A stretch of 64,000 nt of DNA from Rhizobium oryzicola (GTDB lineage: Bacteria > Pseudomonadota > Alphaproteobacteria > Rhizobiales > Rhizobiaceae): contig NZ_JAUKWQ010000004.1 in NCBI RefSeq assembly GCF_030504645.1, forward strand, positions 186,001 through 250,000, written 5' to 3'. Positions 25,007 to 34,376 of the stretch are shown here, piece by piece; within the stretch, counting starts at the first letter, position 1; each line of letters starts with the position of its first letter. Position numbers and translations under genes: made by a program. The notes beneath the pieces were generated by a model. It was not told the origin of the DNA. It ran no database searches and was given only the letters and a program-made list of their open reading frames with translations.

Positions 25007-26170
25007 ATGATTTCAAGGCGAGTGTTTATCGCCGGTACAGCCGCGACCACCGCGTTGGCGGCGGTTCCGGCCATGGCTGCGGATGTGTTGAAGGTCGGCC
25101 TTATTCTGCCGATGACAGGGCCTTTCGCCTCGACGGGACGGCAGGTAGAAGCCGGCGTTCGTGCATACATGGCGTTGAACGGCGACACGGTAGCAGGCAA
25201 GAAGATCGAGATCGTCCTGCGTGACGACGCCGGCACCGCCGACCAGACCCGGCGCCTGGCGCAGGAACTGATCGTTAATGACGGCGCCAAGATGTTGATG
25301 GGCTTTGGCCTGACACCGCTGGCGCTGGCTGTCGCGCCTGTCATCACGCAGGCGAAGGTGCCGGCGATCATCACCTCGGCAACGACGTCCAGCATCGTCA
25401 AGCAGTCACCCTTCTATGCCCGCACATCGATGGCGGGGCCACAGTCTGCCGTGCCTGTCGCCACCTGGGCGGTGAAGAACGGGCTGAAGCGTGTCGTGAC
25501 CTTGGTTTCCGATTACGGCCCCGGCATCGATATCGAAAAAGGGTTCACCGACCAGTTCAAGAAGGATGGCGGGCAGATCGTGGAAGCGGTGCGCGTACCG
25601 CTGCAGAACCCGGATTTTGCCCCCTTCCTGCAGCGTGTGCGTGACTCCAAGCCTGATGCGATCTTTGTCTTCGTGCCCTCTGGCGTCGGTTCGCTGTTCA
25701 TGAAGCAGTTCGTCGATCGCGGCCTGGCGGAAGCCGGTATCAAGCTGATCGCGACCGGCGACGTGACGGATGATGACCTGCTGAACGCCATCGGCGATCC
25801 GGCGCTTGGGGTCATCACCGGACATTTCTATTCCGCATCTCATGACAGCCCGGAAAACAAGGCCTTCGTGGCACGGGTCAAGAAGGCGGCCAACATTCGT
25901 CCGAACTTCATGTCGGTCGGCGGCTTCGATGCCATGGCACTTGCCTATGCGGCGCTGAAAAAGACCAATGGCGACACGGATGGCACGAAGCTGATCGAGG
26001 CAATGAAAGGCCAATCCTGGGTCAGTCCGCGCGGCCCAATCACCATCGATGCGGCCACCCGCGACATCATTCAGGACATCTACATCCGTGAAGTGAAGAA
26101 GGTGGATGGTGAACTCTACAATGTGGAGTTTGCGACATTCCCGAAGATCAAAGACCCGAACGCTCAGTAA
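25007..26170 (+). CDS. Branched-chain-type ABC transporter binding protein
   Basis: A 387-residue periplasmic binding protein of the LivJ/Leu-Ile-Val class with a Tat-like or Sec signal (MISRRVFIAGTAATTALAAVPAMAAD, cut near residue 25). The mature start LKVGLILPMTGPFASTGRQ is typical. ATG 25007 follows GGGAGGAG by six bases. The longer frame is rejected. Members of this class import aromatic acids as well as amino acids. Here the aromatic neighbours make an aromatic substrate likely. Confidence 0.88.
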   Translation: MISRRVFIAGTAATTALAAVPAMAADVLKVGLILPMTGPFASTGRQVEAGVRAYMALNGDTVAGKKIEIVLRDDAGTADQTRRLAQELIVNDGAKMLMGFGLTPLALAVAPVITQAKVPAIITSATTSSIVKQSPFYARTSMAGPQSAVPVATWAVKNGLKRVVTLVSDYGPGIDIEKGFTDQFKKDGGQIVEAVRVPLQNPDFAPFLQRVRDSKPDAIFVFVPSGVGSLFMKQFVDRGLAEAGIKLIATGDVTDDDLLNAIGDPALGVITGHFYSASHDSPENKAFVARVKKAANIRPNFMSVGGFDAMALAYAALKKTNGDTDGTKLIEAMKGQSWVSPRGPITIDAATRDIIQDIYIREVKKVDGELYNVEFATFPKIKDPNAQ

Positions 26171-26183
26171 CACCATGATTGCC

Positions 26184-26203
26184 GGGCGGGAGACATCCCG
26201 CCC
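26184..26203 (+). other. Hairpin after the binding-protein gene
   Basis: GGGCGGGA and TCCCGCCC form an 8-bp perfect stem with loop GACA. There is no T tract. As with other ABC operons, it probably protects the binding-protein message from decay. Confidence 0.5.
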
Positions 26204-26226
26204 GTCTCTCCAACATGCGAGCGACC

Positions 26227-27087
26227 ATGCTGACCATTCTGTTCGATGGCATCGCCTATGGCATGCTTCTGTTTGTTCTTGCCTGCGGCCTGTCCATTAC
26301 GCTTGGCCTGATGAATTTCGTCAATCTGGCCCATGGCGCCTTTGCGATGGCGGGCGGCTATGTGACGGTCATCATGATGAACCGCTACGGTCTTTCCTTC
26401 TATTGGTGCCTGCCTGCGGCATTTCTGGTCAGCGCGACCGTCGGAGCCATTCTCGAACGGCTTCTCTATCGCCCGCTCTACAAGGCCTCGCATCTTGACC
26501 AGGTGCTGTTTTCCATCGGCATCGTCTTCATGGCGATTGCCGGCGTCGATTATTTCATGGGCGGCCAGCAGCAGTTGATCAACCTGCCGCCAGAACTCAA
26601 GGGCCGCTTCGATTTCCTCGGCATCGGCATCGGTCGTTACCGTCTCTTCATCATCGTGCTCTGCGCCTTCCTCGTCGTGACGCTCCAGTTGGCGCTAACG
26701 AAGACCCGCTTCGGCAGCCAGCTGCGCGCAGCCGTGGATGACGGTCGCGTCGCACGCGGGCTGGGTGTCAATGTCTCGCTCGTCTTCTCGCTGACCTTTG
26801 CGCTCGGCTCCGGCCTTGCAGGCTTGGGCGGTGCGCTGGGCACCGATCTCCTCGGGCTAGACCCGAACTTTCCGCTGAAATTCCTGATCTATTTCATGAT
26901 CGTTGTCACCGTCGGCGGCACATCCTCTATCAGCGGGCCGTTCCTGGCCGCCCTCTTGCTCGGCATCGCCGATGTCGCCGGCAAATATTACGTGCCACAG
27001 CTTGGCGCTTTCATCATCTATGCGCTGATGGTGCTGGTGCTCATCCTTCGCCCCCACGGCCTCTTCAGCCGGGAGGGAGGGCGATGA
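26227..27087 (+). CDS. Branched-chain-type ABC permease, LivH-like
   Basis: A 286-residue hydrophobic permease with about eight membrane segments and the LivH pattern ILFDGIAYGMLLFVLACGLSITLGLMNFVNLAHGAF at its N-terminus. I use ATG 26227, which gives the usual LivH start. ATG 26215 is an alternative adding four residues, and neither has a strong ribosome site. It is the first of two permeases. Confidence 0.88.
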   Translation: MLTILFDGIAYGMLLFVLACGLSITLGLMNFVNLAHGAFAMAGGYVTVIMMNRYGLSFYWCLPAAFLVSATVGAILERLLYRPLYKASHLDQVLFSIGIVFMAIAGVDYFMGGQQQLINLPPELKGRFDFLGIGIGRYRLFIIVLCAFLVVTLQLALTKTRFGSQLRAAVDDGRVARGLGVNVSLVFSLTFALGSGLAGLGGALGTDLLGLDPNFPLKFLIYFMIVVTVGGTSSISGPFLAALLLGIADVAGKYYVPQLGAFIIYALMVLVLILRPHGLFSREGGR

Positions 27088-28106
27088 CGGCGCCGGTTGA
27101 AACGCAGAAACTTGCACGCGACTGGATCAGCCGCTCCAACCGAGTGAGACTCTGGGAAATTGCACTCTGGGTCATCGCAGTGGCCGCCATCTTTCTGCTG
27201 CCCTCCAAGCTGCTGATACTGACCGAGATCACGATCCTCGCGATCTTTGCGCTCTCGCTGGATTTGATCCTCGGTTATGCCGGCATTGTATCGCTCGGCC
27301 ATACCGCCTTTTTCGGGCTTGGCGCCTATGCGGCTGGCATCCTGGCGCGCGACTATGTCAGCGAGCCGGTGACCGGCCTCATCTTTGCCGGCTTCATCAG
27401 CGGGCTCTTCGGCTTTGCGACGAGCTTCCTGGTCTTACGCGGCTCTGATCTGACGCGCCTGATGACAACGTTTGGCGTCGCGATGCTTCTCGCCGAAGTG
27501 GCGAACCAGGCGGCATGGCTGACCGGTGGTGCCGATGGCCTCTCCGGCATCATGCTCACTCCGATCCTCGGTCTGTTCGAATTCGATCTCTTTGGGCGAA
27601 ATGGCTATGTCTATGCACTGGTGGTTCTGGCCGTGCTGACTTTCATCGCGCGCCGTCTCGTTCATTCGCCCTATGGGCTGTCGCTGAAGGCGCTGAAGCT
27701 CAATCCGCGCCGTTCCGCCATGATCGGCATTTCCGCCACGCGCCGCATCGTCGCGATCTACACGCTGTCGGCGGTCTATGCGGGCATGGCCGGTGCCTTG
27801 CTTGCTCAAACGACGAGTTTCGTCTCCCCTGATGTGCTGGCCTTTCACCGCTCGGCGGAAGTGCTTCTGGTGCTGGTCATCGGCGGTACCGGCTATCTCT
27901 ATGGCGGTGTGGTCGGCGCCATCATCTTCACGCTGCTGCGCGATTGGCTCTCGGTGGTGACGCCGCAATACTGGATGTTCTGGATCGGCTTGATCCTGAT
28001 TGCGTTGGTCTTGATCGGTCGCGAGCGGCTGACACGCTGGCCAGCGCTTTTGAACCGCAAAGCAACCACGCGAGCGGCAACCCAGTTGGCGGAGGAGCCG
28101 CGATGA
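27084..28106 (+). CDS. Branched-chain-type ABC permease, LivM-like
   Basis: A 340-residue second permease, with the LivM signature LSLDLILGYAGIVSLGHTAFFGLGAYAAG near residue 60. It overlaps the LivH-like gene by four bases (ATGA) and the ATPase gene by four, so the whole importer is translationally coupled. Confidence 0.9.
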   Translation: MTAPVETQKLARDWISRSNRVRLWEIALWVIAVAAIFLLPSKLLILTEITILAIFALSLDLILGYAGIVSLGHTAFFGLGAYAAGILARDYVSEPVTGLIFAGFISGLFGFATSFLVLRGSDLTRLMTTFGVAMLLAEVANQAAWLTGGADGLSGIMLTPILGLFEFDLFGRNGYVYALVVLAVLTFIARRLVHSPYGLSLKALKLNPRRSAMIGISATRRIVAIYTLSAVYAGMAGALLAQTTSFVSPDVLAFHRSAEVLLVLVIGGTGYLYGGVVGAIIFTLLRDWLSVVTPQYWMFWIGLILIALVLIGRERLTRWPALLNRKATTRAATQLAEEPR

Positions 28107-28849
28107 CGCACGCTCTTGAGACCCGCAACCTTTCCAAACGATTTGGCAGCCTTGTCGCCACCAATGATGTCTCGCTCTCTGTTGCCAAAGGCGCGCGCCA
28201 CGCGCTGATCGGCCCGAACGGGGCTGGAAAAACGACACTGATCAATCTGCTGACGGGGGTGCTGACACCCAGCAGCGGACAGATCCTGCTGGAAGGAGAG
28301 GACATTACCGCCACACCCGCGCATCACCGGGTGGGCCGCGGCCTTTCACGCACCTTCCAGATCAACCAGCTGTTTGCCGATTTCACGCCCTTGGAAGCGT
28401 TGATGCTGGCAATCGGCGAGCGCGAGGGGCAGGGCAGCATGGCTTGGAAACCACTTTCCAAGAACCATGCAATTATTGACGAGGCCGCAAGCCTCCTGGA
28501 CCGCTTCCGGCTCACCGATGCGCTGTCGACCCCGACCAAGCTTCTGCCCTATGGCAAGCAGCGCCTGCTGGAGATCGCTCTGGCCATTGCGGCACGTCCC
28601 CGCGTACTACTGCTGGATGAGCCGGCCGCTGGCGTTCCCGAAGAGGAACGTCACGAGGTCTTAGGGATAGTACGGGCGCTTCCTGCCGATGTGACCGTGG
28701 TTCTGATCGAGCACGATATGGATCTGGTCTTCTCCTTCGCGGACCGCATTTCGGTTCTGGTTGCCGGCGGCTTGTTCAAGGAAGGGACCGTGGAGGAAAT
28801 CTCCCACGACCCGCAAGTCAAGGCCATCTATCTGGGGGAGGATGCCTGA
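28103..28849 (+). CDS. ABC transporter ATP-binding protein, LivG-like
   Basis: A 248-residue ATPase with Walker A GPNGAGKTTL (near residue 37), the signature region LPYGKQRLLEIALAI and Walker B LLLDEPAAG. The signature is the LivG-type variant lacking the usual LSGG. The start at 28103 overlaps the permease stop by four bases. The 53-residue upstream extension of the open frame is rejected. Confidence 0.9.
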   Translation: MTHALETRNLSKRFGSLVATNDVSLSVAKGARHALIGPNGAGKTTLINLLTGVLTPSSGQILLEGEDITATPAHHRVGRGLSRTFQINQLFADFTPLEALMLAIGEREGQGSMAWKPLSKNHAIIDEAASLLDRFRLTDALSTPTKLLPYGKQRLLEIALAIAARPRVLLLDEPAAGVPEEERHEVLGIVRALPADVTVVLIEHDMDLVFSFADRISVLVAGGLFKEGTVEEISHDPQVKAIYLGEDA

Positions 28850-29550
28850 TGGCACCGCTGCTCTCGATCGAAAAACTGGTGTCGGGTTATGGCGAGGCGC
28901 GAGTCCTGCATCGCATTGACCTTGCGTTGGAGGAGGGGAAATCCCTGGCGCTTCTGGGGCGCAATGGCGCCGGCAAGACGACGCTGCTGGACACGATCGT
29001 CGGTGTCACCACGCATCATGCCGGCAGCATCCGGTTTGCAGGGCGCGATATCACCCGCACGCGACCAGAACAGCGGGCGGCGGCTGGCATTGGCTGGGTG
29101 CCGCAGGAGCGCAACATTTTCCATTCGCTGACTGTGGAGGAAAATCTCACCGCCACGTCGCGCCCGGGTGTGTGGAACCTGTCACGCGTCTACGCCATGT
29201 TTCCGCGACTGGAAGAGCGCAAGCGCAATCTCGGCAATCAGCTCTCCGGCGGGGAACAGCAGATGCTGGCCGTGGCGCGCGCCCTGATGCTGAACCCGAA
29301 GCTGCTGCTGCTGGATGAGCCACTGGAAGGCCTTGCTCCGATCATTGTTGATGAATTGCTCGCTGCACTTCGAAGGATCGTGACGGAGGAGGGCATGTCC
29401 GCGATTATCGTGGAGCAGAAGGCACGCAAGATCCTGCCATTGACCGATGATGCGGCGGTCCTGGAGCGCGGAGGTATTGCCTATCGCGATACCTCCGCGA
29501 CGCTTCTGTCAAACCCGGACGCACTTGAGCATCACCTTAGCGTCGCCTGA
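28849..29550 (+). CDS. ABC transporter ATP-binding protein, LivF-like
   Basis: A 233-residue second ATPase of the importer, with Walker A GRNGAGKTTLLD, signature LSGGEQQMLAVARAL and Walker B LLLDEPLEG. Its ATG shares one base with the preceding stop. It ends six bases from the convergent DUF1349 gene, with no clear terminator between. Confidence 0.9.
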   Translation: MAPLLSIEKLVSGYGEARVLHRIDLALEEGKSLALLGRNGAGKTTLLDTIVGVTTHHAGSIRFAGRDITRTRPEQRAAAGIGWVPQERNIFHSLTVEENLTATSRPGVWNLSRVYAMFPRLEERKRNLGNQLSGGEQQMLAVARALMLNPKLLLLDEPLEGLAPIIVDELLAALRRIVTEEGMSAIIVEQKARKILPLTDDAAVLERGGIAYRDTSATLLSNPDALEHHLSVA

Positions 29551-29556
29551 AAGCAC

Positions 29557-30153
29557 TCACGTCAGGTCGTGCAGATCGCGGTCGAGGGGGGCACCGAGCA
29601 GGAATTCGGAGAACCGCACCTTCAATCCCGCCCGCTCCGGCGTGCAGCACATGGGGCCGACCCAATAGCGTGATGCAATAGGAAACGGTGCCAGGCGCAC
29701 CAGCGGCCAGGTCTTTCCATCAGCCGACACCTGAAGGCGCAGCACGCCCGCTTTCACCGTTACACGCAGCCAGAAATCGGCGGCATTGCCGAGATAGGGC
29801 GCCGTTGCCCAGTCCGATTGCTCGCGCGTCAGAACACTGGAGAGCATCGCCTGCCCATCGGAGAACTCGATACCCGCCTTGATCCAGTTGCGTTCATCGA
29901 CGCGCACCATCAGCCCTGCCTGATCGTAGAGCTCTTCGAAATTAGCTTGAACGCGCAGCTGTGCCATAAAGGCATCCCCTGTCGCAAATCCCAGGAAATG
30001 ACCGTTGTCGCGGATGAAGCCGTAATGCGTTTCGCGCCAGAAATCCGTCTTTCCGTCTGTGACAACATCCAGCACGTCGCCATCTGCGGCCCAAGCCGCC
30101 GGTTCACCAAACCAGTTGAACTCTTTGCGACCAAACACCCGATCTGTCTTCAT
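29557..30153 (-). CDS. DUF1349 domain protein (concanavalin-like fold)
   Basis: A 198-residue protein without signal peptide that matches DUF1349 layout: GDVLDVVTDGKTDFWRETHYGF, FEELYDQAGLMVRVDERNWIKAGIE, FWLRVTVKAGVLRLQVSADG, and VGPMCCTPERAGLKVRFSEF. These proteins are predicted jelly-roll folds, possibly binding carbohydrate. No function can be assigned. It is transcribed with or after the AraC regulator gene on the minus strand, with a 67-base gap between them. Confidence 0.75.
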   Translation of the reverse strand: MKTDRVFGRKEFNWFGEPAAWAADGDVLDVVTDGKTDFWRETHYGFIRDNGHFLGFATGDAFMAQLRVQANFEELYDQAGLMVRVDERNWIKAGIEFSDGQAMLSSVLTREQSDWATAPYLGNAADFWLRVTVKAGVLRLQVSADGKTWPLVRLAPFPIASRYWVGPMCCTPERAGLKVRFSEFLLGAPLDRDLHDLT

Positions 30154-30220
30154 CCGCTTTGTGCCTCCCTTGATGGATCGGGAATATGGAGCGCACGTCG
30201 CCTTCTGTCAGCCCGCGTTG

Positions 30221-31129
30221 TTACGGCCAATCGTGATAATCGGCCGGAGCAATGTCACGGCCCGCACTCCGCTGCATGCGGTTACGATAATTGAGCGGTG
30301 ACAGGCCGGTCTTCTTCTTGAAGAAATGGCTGAAGTTGGAGGGGTCGCGGAAGCCCAAGCTTTCGGCAATATCCTGAACAGAGCGCGCCGAACGCTCCAA
30401 TTGAAATTGGGCCTCCCGCACAAGACGCTCATGCACGAGATCGAGAGGCGAGCGCTTGAGTTGCCGGGTGCAGATGGCATGAAGACGATCCGGCGAAACG
30501 CCAAGGCCTTCCGCATAGCGGGCTATGCTCATCTGCTGGCGGAAACTGGTCTCCACCAATTGCCGGAACCGCTGGAGCAGATCATCCCGCCCACGGCGGC
30601 TTGGATGCACGGAGGGCTGGGTCTCGGATGCTTGCCATGCCCCGATCAGGATCAACCTCAGACTGGCGGCGATTGTCATGCGGGACATGTAACGCGGTCG
30701 CTCCCATTCACGAGCGATCTGCAGGAGAAACGTTCGCGTTTCCACCGCAGTACTGTCCCCTAGGCGCAAGACGAGAGCCTGTGAGCAGAAGGCGCGAAGT
30801 GAAGCCGATTCGGGCTGGTTGCCGATTGCATCCGCCAGAAGCTGCGGCGAAAGACCGATAACCATTCCTTCGGCACCGGCAAAGAAGGTGGCGGTTTGCA
30901 AGCGCTCCGTCGGAGACAGAATGAATGAGGGCCCTGCATGGGGATGCTCCCTCTCACCATCCAGAATGGCGTCGCCGGATGCGACAAACAACAGATGGTG
31001 AAAGTGACGCTGGCGAGGATGCAATAGCTGTATGCGCTGCCGCCCCAGCGACGGCAGAACCTGAACGAGCCGCATCTCACCATAGAGATCAGCTTGAGGA
31101 AGCGACTTGGTAGGGCTTGGGTAGATCAT
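30221..31129 (-). CDS. AraC-family transcriptional regulator
   Basis: A 302-residue regulator with an N-terminal cupin-like sensor domain (RHFHHLLFVASGDAIL near residue 42) and a C-terminal double helix-turn-helix. The first helix pair is in MSIARYAEGLGVSPDRLHAICTRQLKRSP and the second in RSVQDIAESLGFRDPSNFSHFFKKKTGLSPLNYR. It is divergent from two aldehyde dehydrogenase genes, so it probably activates them in response to an aromatic compound. Confidence 0.85.
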   Translation of the reverse strand: MIYPSPTKSLPQADLYGEMRLVQVLPSLGRQRIQLLHPRQRHFHHLLFVASGDAILDGEREHPHAGPSFILSPTERLQTATFFAGAEGMVIGLSPQLLADAIGNQPESASLRAFCSQALVLRLGDSTAVETRTFLLQIAREWERPRYMSRMTIAASLRLILIGAWQASETQPSVHPSRRGRDDLLQRFRQLVETSFRQQMSIARYAEGLGVSPDRLHAICTRQLKRSPLDLVHERLVREAQFQLERSARSVQDIAESLGFRDPSNFSHFFKKKTGLSPLNYRNRMQRSAGRDIAPADYHDWP

Positions 31130-31136
31130 ACACCAG

Positions 31137-31146
31137 ATTTATACAT
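31137..31146. promoter_or_regulatory. Near copy of ATGTATACAT in the AraC/aldehyde dehydrogenase gap
   Basis: ATTTATACAT matches nine of ten bases of the palindrome upstream of metF and the ABC importer. It lies eight bases upstream of the AraC start and about 80 bases before the dehydrogenase start, where a common regulator could act on both. Confidence 0.4.
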
Positions 31147-31224
31147 ATATTCCCCAAAAAAGCACATTCAGAAATTCACTGTGCCCGCTATCGTCTTCGC
31201 AAGCCTTTGGGAGGAGGCGGATCG

Positions 31225-32736
31225 GTGAACCAGCATCACGCGAAGCACAGTGGGCAAAGCGCGCCTGACGCAGCCTCAGCCGGGGCGGAAATCATCCGCC
31301 TGTTTGTGGGCGGCGCTTCACGCGATGCCGCAGATACGCGCTCCTTCGAACGGATAAGCCCTGTGACGGGCGCGGTCGTGACACGAACCGCAGCAGCAAG
31401 CATTACCGATGTGCATGCCGTGGCCACGGCGGCAGCGGCGGCTTTTCCCGCCTGGTCGAGCACCACACCCGGCTTCCGCCGCAGGCTTCTGGAAGAGGCC
31501 GCCCGCATTCTGCTGGCCCGTGAAGAAGCCATCCTTTTCTCCATGATGCGGGAGACGGGCGCCACGCGCGACTGGTGCCGCTTCAATGTCAGGCTTGGAG
31601 CGGAAATCCTGCTGGATGCCGCCGCACAGGCGACTCAGGTAACGGGTAGCCTGATCCCGTCCGACCGGCCCGGTGTGACCTCTTACGCAGTGCGCCAGCC
31701 CTCCGGCGTTTGCCTTGCCATGGCTCCGTGGAACGCGCCGATTATCCTGGGTGTTCGTTCACTGGCCATCGCTTTGGCTTGTGGCAATACCGTCATCTTC
31801 AAGGGGTCGGAGCTCTGCCCGGCAACGCATCGCCATATTGTCGACGTGCTGGCCGAAGCCGGATTTCCGGCCGGTGTCGTCAATGTCCTCTTCAACGCAC
31901 CCGCCGATGCGTCATTGATCGTGGAAGCCCTGATCGCCCATCCGGTCGTTAGGCGGGTGAATTTCACCGGCTCCACCCGCGTGGGCAAGATCATCGCGGA
32001 AAAGGCGGCAAGGCATCTGAAGCGTTGCCTGCTGGAGCTCGGCGGCAAGGCGGCCTTCATCATCGATGACGATGCCGATCTCGATGAAGCCGCCCGGGCC
32101 GCTGCCTTCGGCGCGTTTTTCAATCAAGGCCAGATCTGCATGTCCACTGAGCGCATCATCGTGTCGGAGAAGGTGGCAGACCGTTTCGTGGAGAAACTTC
32201 TCGCGCGGGCAAAGACCCTGACGGCGGGTGATCCCGATCGCGTCCATATGCCGCTCGGTGCCATGATTACCGCGGAAGCGGCCAGACGCGTCCGTGCCTT
32301 GGTGGAAGATGCAACGGCCAAGGGGGCGCTACTTCTCAGCGGCGGCGACCCACATGATGCCTTCATGGATGCCACCGTTCTCGACCACGTCACGCAGCCC
32401 ATGCGAATCTATCGCGAAGAAAGTTTTGGCCCGGTCTGCGCGATCATCCGTGTGTCCGACATGGAAGAGGCCGTCACGGTCGCCAATGATTGCGAATATG
32501 GCCTGTCCTCTTCGGTTTTCACCGCCGATATCGCCAAGGGCATGGAGATTGCCAGACGGCTGGAGAGCGGCATCTGCCACATCAATTCGGCAACCGTTGC
32601 GGACGAACCGCAAATGCCATTCGGCGGCGTGAAAGCCAGCGGCTATGGCCGCTTCGGCGGCGCGGCCGCTTTGGATGAATTTACCGAACTTCGCTGGATC
32701 ACGGTCAGCACCGGACCCGGCAGCTATCCGCTTTAG
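31225..32736 (+). CDS. Aromatic aldehyde dehydrogenase (vanillin/salicylaldehyde type), copy 1
   Basis: A 503-residue NAD(P)-dependent aldehyde dehydrogenase with catalytic Cys305 in NQGQICMSTERI and general-base Glu271 in LELGGK. The ICMSTERI context is typical of vanillin, benzaldehyde and salicylaldehyde dehydrogenases. The start is GTG 31225, seven bases after GGAGGAGG. The ATG-initiated frame at 31117 would cross the promoter. About 20 extra N-terminal residues relative to copy 2 look unstructured. It probably oxidises a lignin-derived aldehyde to its acid. Confidence 0.82.
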   Translation: MNQHHAKHSGQSAPDAASAGAEIIRLFVGGASRDAADTRSFERISPVTGAVVTRTAAASITDVHAVATAAAAAFPAWSSTTPGFRRRLLEEAARILLAREEAILFSMMRETGATRDWCRFNVRLGAEILLDAAAQATQVTGSLIPSDRPGVTSYAVRQPSGVCLAMAPWNAPIILGVRSLAIALACGNTVIFKGSELCPATHRHIVDVLAEAGFPAGVVNVLFNAPADASLIVEALIAHPVVRRVNFTGSTRVGKIIAEKAARHLKRCLLELGGKAAFIIDDDADLDEAARAAAFGAFFNQGQICMSTERIIVSEKVADRFVEKLLARAKTLTAGDPDRVHMPLGAMITAEAARRVRALVEDATAKGALLLSGGDPHDAFMDATVLDHVTQPMRIYREESFGPVCAIIRVSDMEEAVTVANDCEYGLSSSVFTADIAKGMEIARRLESGICHINSATVADEPQMPFGGVKASGYGRFGGAAALDEFTELRWITVSTGPGSYPL

Positions 32737-32772
32737 GCGGCTTCTAATTCAACGTTCAAGGAGGAGACAACC

Positions 32773-34221
32773 ATGTTCGAGATCAAACAACTCATCAACG
32801 GCCAGTTGGTCGGGGCCATTTCCGGCAAGACCTTCGACCGCATCGACCCGTTCAACGGTTCCGTTGCGTCGCGCTCGCCAGCATCAGGGCTCGAGGATGT
32901 GAAGGCAGTCGTCGCCGCTGCCGCCGCTGCCTTTCCCGCCTGGTCGAAGACAGGCCCTGGTACACGTCGTGCCCTGCTGCTGAAGGCTGCAGACATACTG
33001 GCTTCCAAGGCAGATCGGTTCGGCGAACTCATGATTGCAGAAACCGGCGGCACCGCGCCATGGGCAGGTTTCAACACCATGCTGGCCGCTGGAATGCTGC
33101 GCGATGCAGCAGGGCTGACCACGCAGATCCAGGGCGAAATTATCCCCTCCGACAAGCCGGGCACGCTTGCCATGGCCGTTCGCCAGGCAGCCGGCGTCTG
33201 CGTCGGCATCGCGCCTTGGAACGCGCCGATCATTCTCGGCACGCGCGCGATTGCGGTCGCGCTTGCATGCGGCAATACCGTTATCCTCAAAGCCTCGGAA
33301 GCATGCCCGGGGATCCATGCGTTGATCGTGGAAGCACTGAACGAAGCCGGCTTCCCCGCAGGCGTCGTCAACGTCATCACCAATGCCCCGGAAGACGCAG
33401 CGGCCGTTGTCGAGGCTCTCATTGCGGCACCGGAGGTGAAGCGCGTCAACTTCACCGGCTCGACCAAGGTTGGCCGTATCATCGGCGAACTCTGCGGCCG
33501 CCATCTGAAGCCGGCGCTTCTGGAATTGGGCGGCAAGGCACCGCTGATCGTGCTGGAGGATGCTGATATCGATGCCGCCGTGAATGGCGCGATCTTCGGC
33601 GCCTATGCCAATATGGGCCAGATCTGCATGTCGACCGAGCGCATCATCGTCAGCGAAAAGATTGCCGACGAATTTGTGGCAAAGATGGCAGCACGCGCCG
33701 CCACTCTTCCGGCGGGCGATCCGCGCGGCCATGTGGTGCTGGGTTCGCTGGTCAACCCAGGAGCCGCGACGAAAATGCAGGAATTCATCGATGACGCCGT
33801 TTCCAAAGGTGCAAAGCTCGTGGCAGGCGGCAAGGTCGAGGGCTCTGTGGTTTCAGCTACCCTGCTCGACCATGTGAAGCCCGGCATGCGCGCCTATAAC
33901 GAGGAAAGCTTCGGCCCCGTGAAGCCTGTGATCCGCGTGAAAGATGACGAGGAGGCACTCGCCATTGCCAATGATACGGAATACGGCCTTTCTGCTGCCG
34001 TCTACAGCCGCGACGTCCAGCGCGCCATGGCGGTTGCAGCCCGCATCGAAAGCGGCATTTGCCACATCAATGGCCCGACCGTGCACGACGAGCCGCAGAT
34101 GCCATTCGGCGGCGTGAAGGGCTCCGGCTTCGGCCGCTTCGGTGGCAAGGCCGGCATCAACGAGTTTACCGAGCTGCGCTGGATCACCGTCGAAGATCCG
34201 CACCAGCATTATCCCTTCTGA
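32773..34221 (+). CDS. Aromatic aldehyde dehydrogenase (vanillin/salicylaldehyde type), copy 2
   Basis: A 482-residue paralogue of the preceding gene, with Cys285 (MGQICMSTERI) and Glu251 (LELGGK). Long stretches align with copy 1, including the start of the cofactor region APWNAPIILG and the C-terminal DEPQMPFGGVK. GGAGGAG precedes the ATG, and the gap to copy 1 is only 36 bases, so the pair forms one operon ended by the hairpin at 34249. Two copies may divide substrates, for example vanillin and syringaldehyde, but this is not shown. Confidence 0.85.
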   Translation: MFEIKQLINGQLVGAISGKTFDRIDPFNGSVASRSPASGLEDVKAVVAAAAAAFPAWSKTGPGTRRALLLKAADILASKADRFGELMIAETGGTAPWAGFNTMLAAGMLRDAAGLTTQIQGEIIPSDKPGTLAMAVRQAAGVCVGIAPWNAPIILGTRAIAVALACGNTVILKASEACPGIHALIVEALNEAGFPAGVVNVITNAPEDAAAVVEALIAAPEVKRVNFTGSTKVGRIIGELCGRHLKPALLELGGKAPLIVLEDADIDAAVNGAIFGAYANMGQICMSTERIIVSEKIADEFVAKMAARAATLPAGDPRGHVVLGSLVNPGAATKMQEFIDDAVSKGAKLVAGGKVEGSVVSATLLDHVKPGMRAYNEESFGPVKPVIRVKDDEEALAIANDTEYGLSAAVYSRDVQRAMAVAARIESGICHINGPTVHDEPQMPFGGVKGSGFGRFGGKAGINEFTELRWITVEDPHQHYPF

Positions 34222-34248
34222 TCCCATTGGATCAGCTGGATTGATCGG

Positions 34249-34286
34249 ACGGGCAGGCGCTGGTGCGGCACCTGCCCGTTTTCTTT
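34249..34286 (+). terminator. Rho-independent terminator after the aldehyde dehydrogenases
   Basis: ACGGGCAGG (34249-34257) pairs with CCTGCCCGT (34271-34279), followed by TTTCTTT. A clear 9-bp stem with T-rich tail separates the aromatic cluster from the LacI regulon. Confidence 0.8.
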
Positions 34287-34328
34287 GCTGCAGATATTAA
34301 CGACTTCGAAAGGGTCGCTTGACTCTGA

Positions 34329-34342
34329 TGTTATCGATAACA
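34329..34342. promoter_or_regulatory. LacI-type operator before the sugar ABC importer
   Basis: TGTTATCGATAACA is a perfect palindrome with a central CG, typical of LacI-family sites. It lies 34 bases before the ATPase start. Copies or near copies occur at 40236, 42407 and 44933, all at promoters of the same region, so the LacI protein encoded at 39210-40223 is the likely binder. Confidence 0.8.
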
Positions 34343-34376
34343 TATGGTGTTCTCATTCTTGCTTTGGGAGGAGCAG

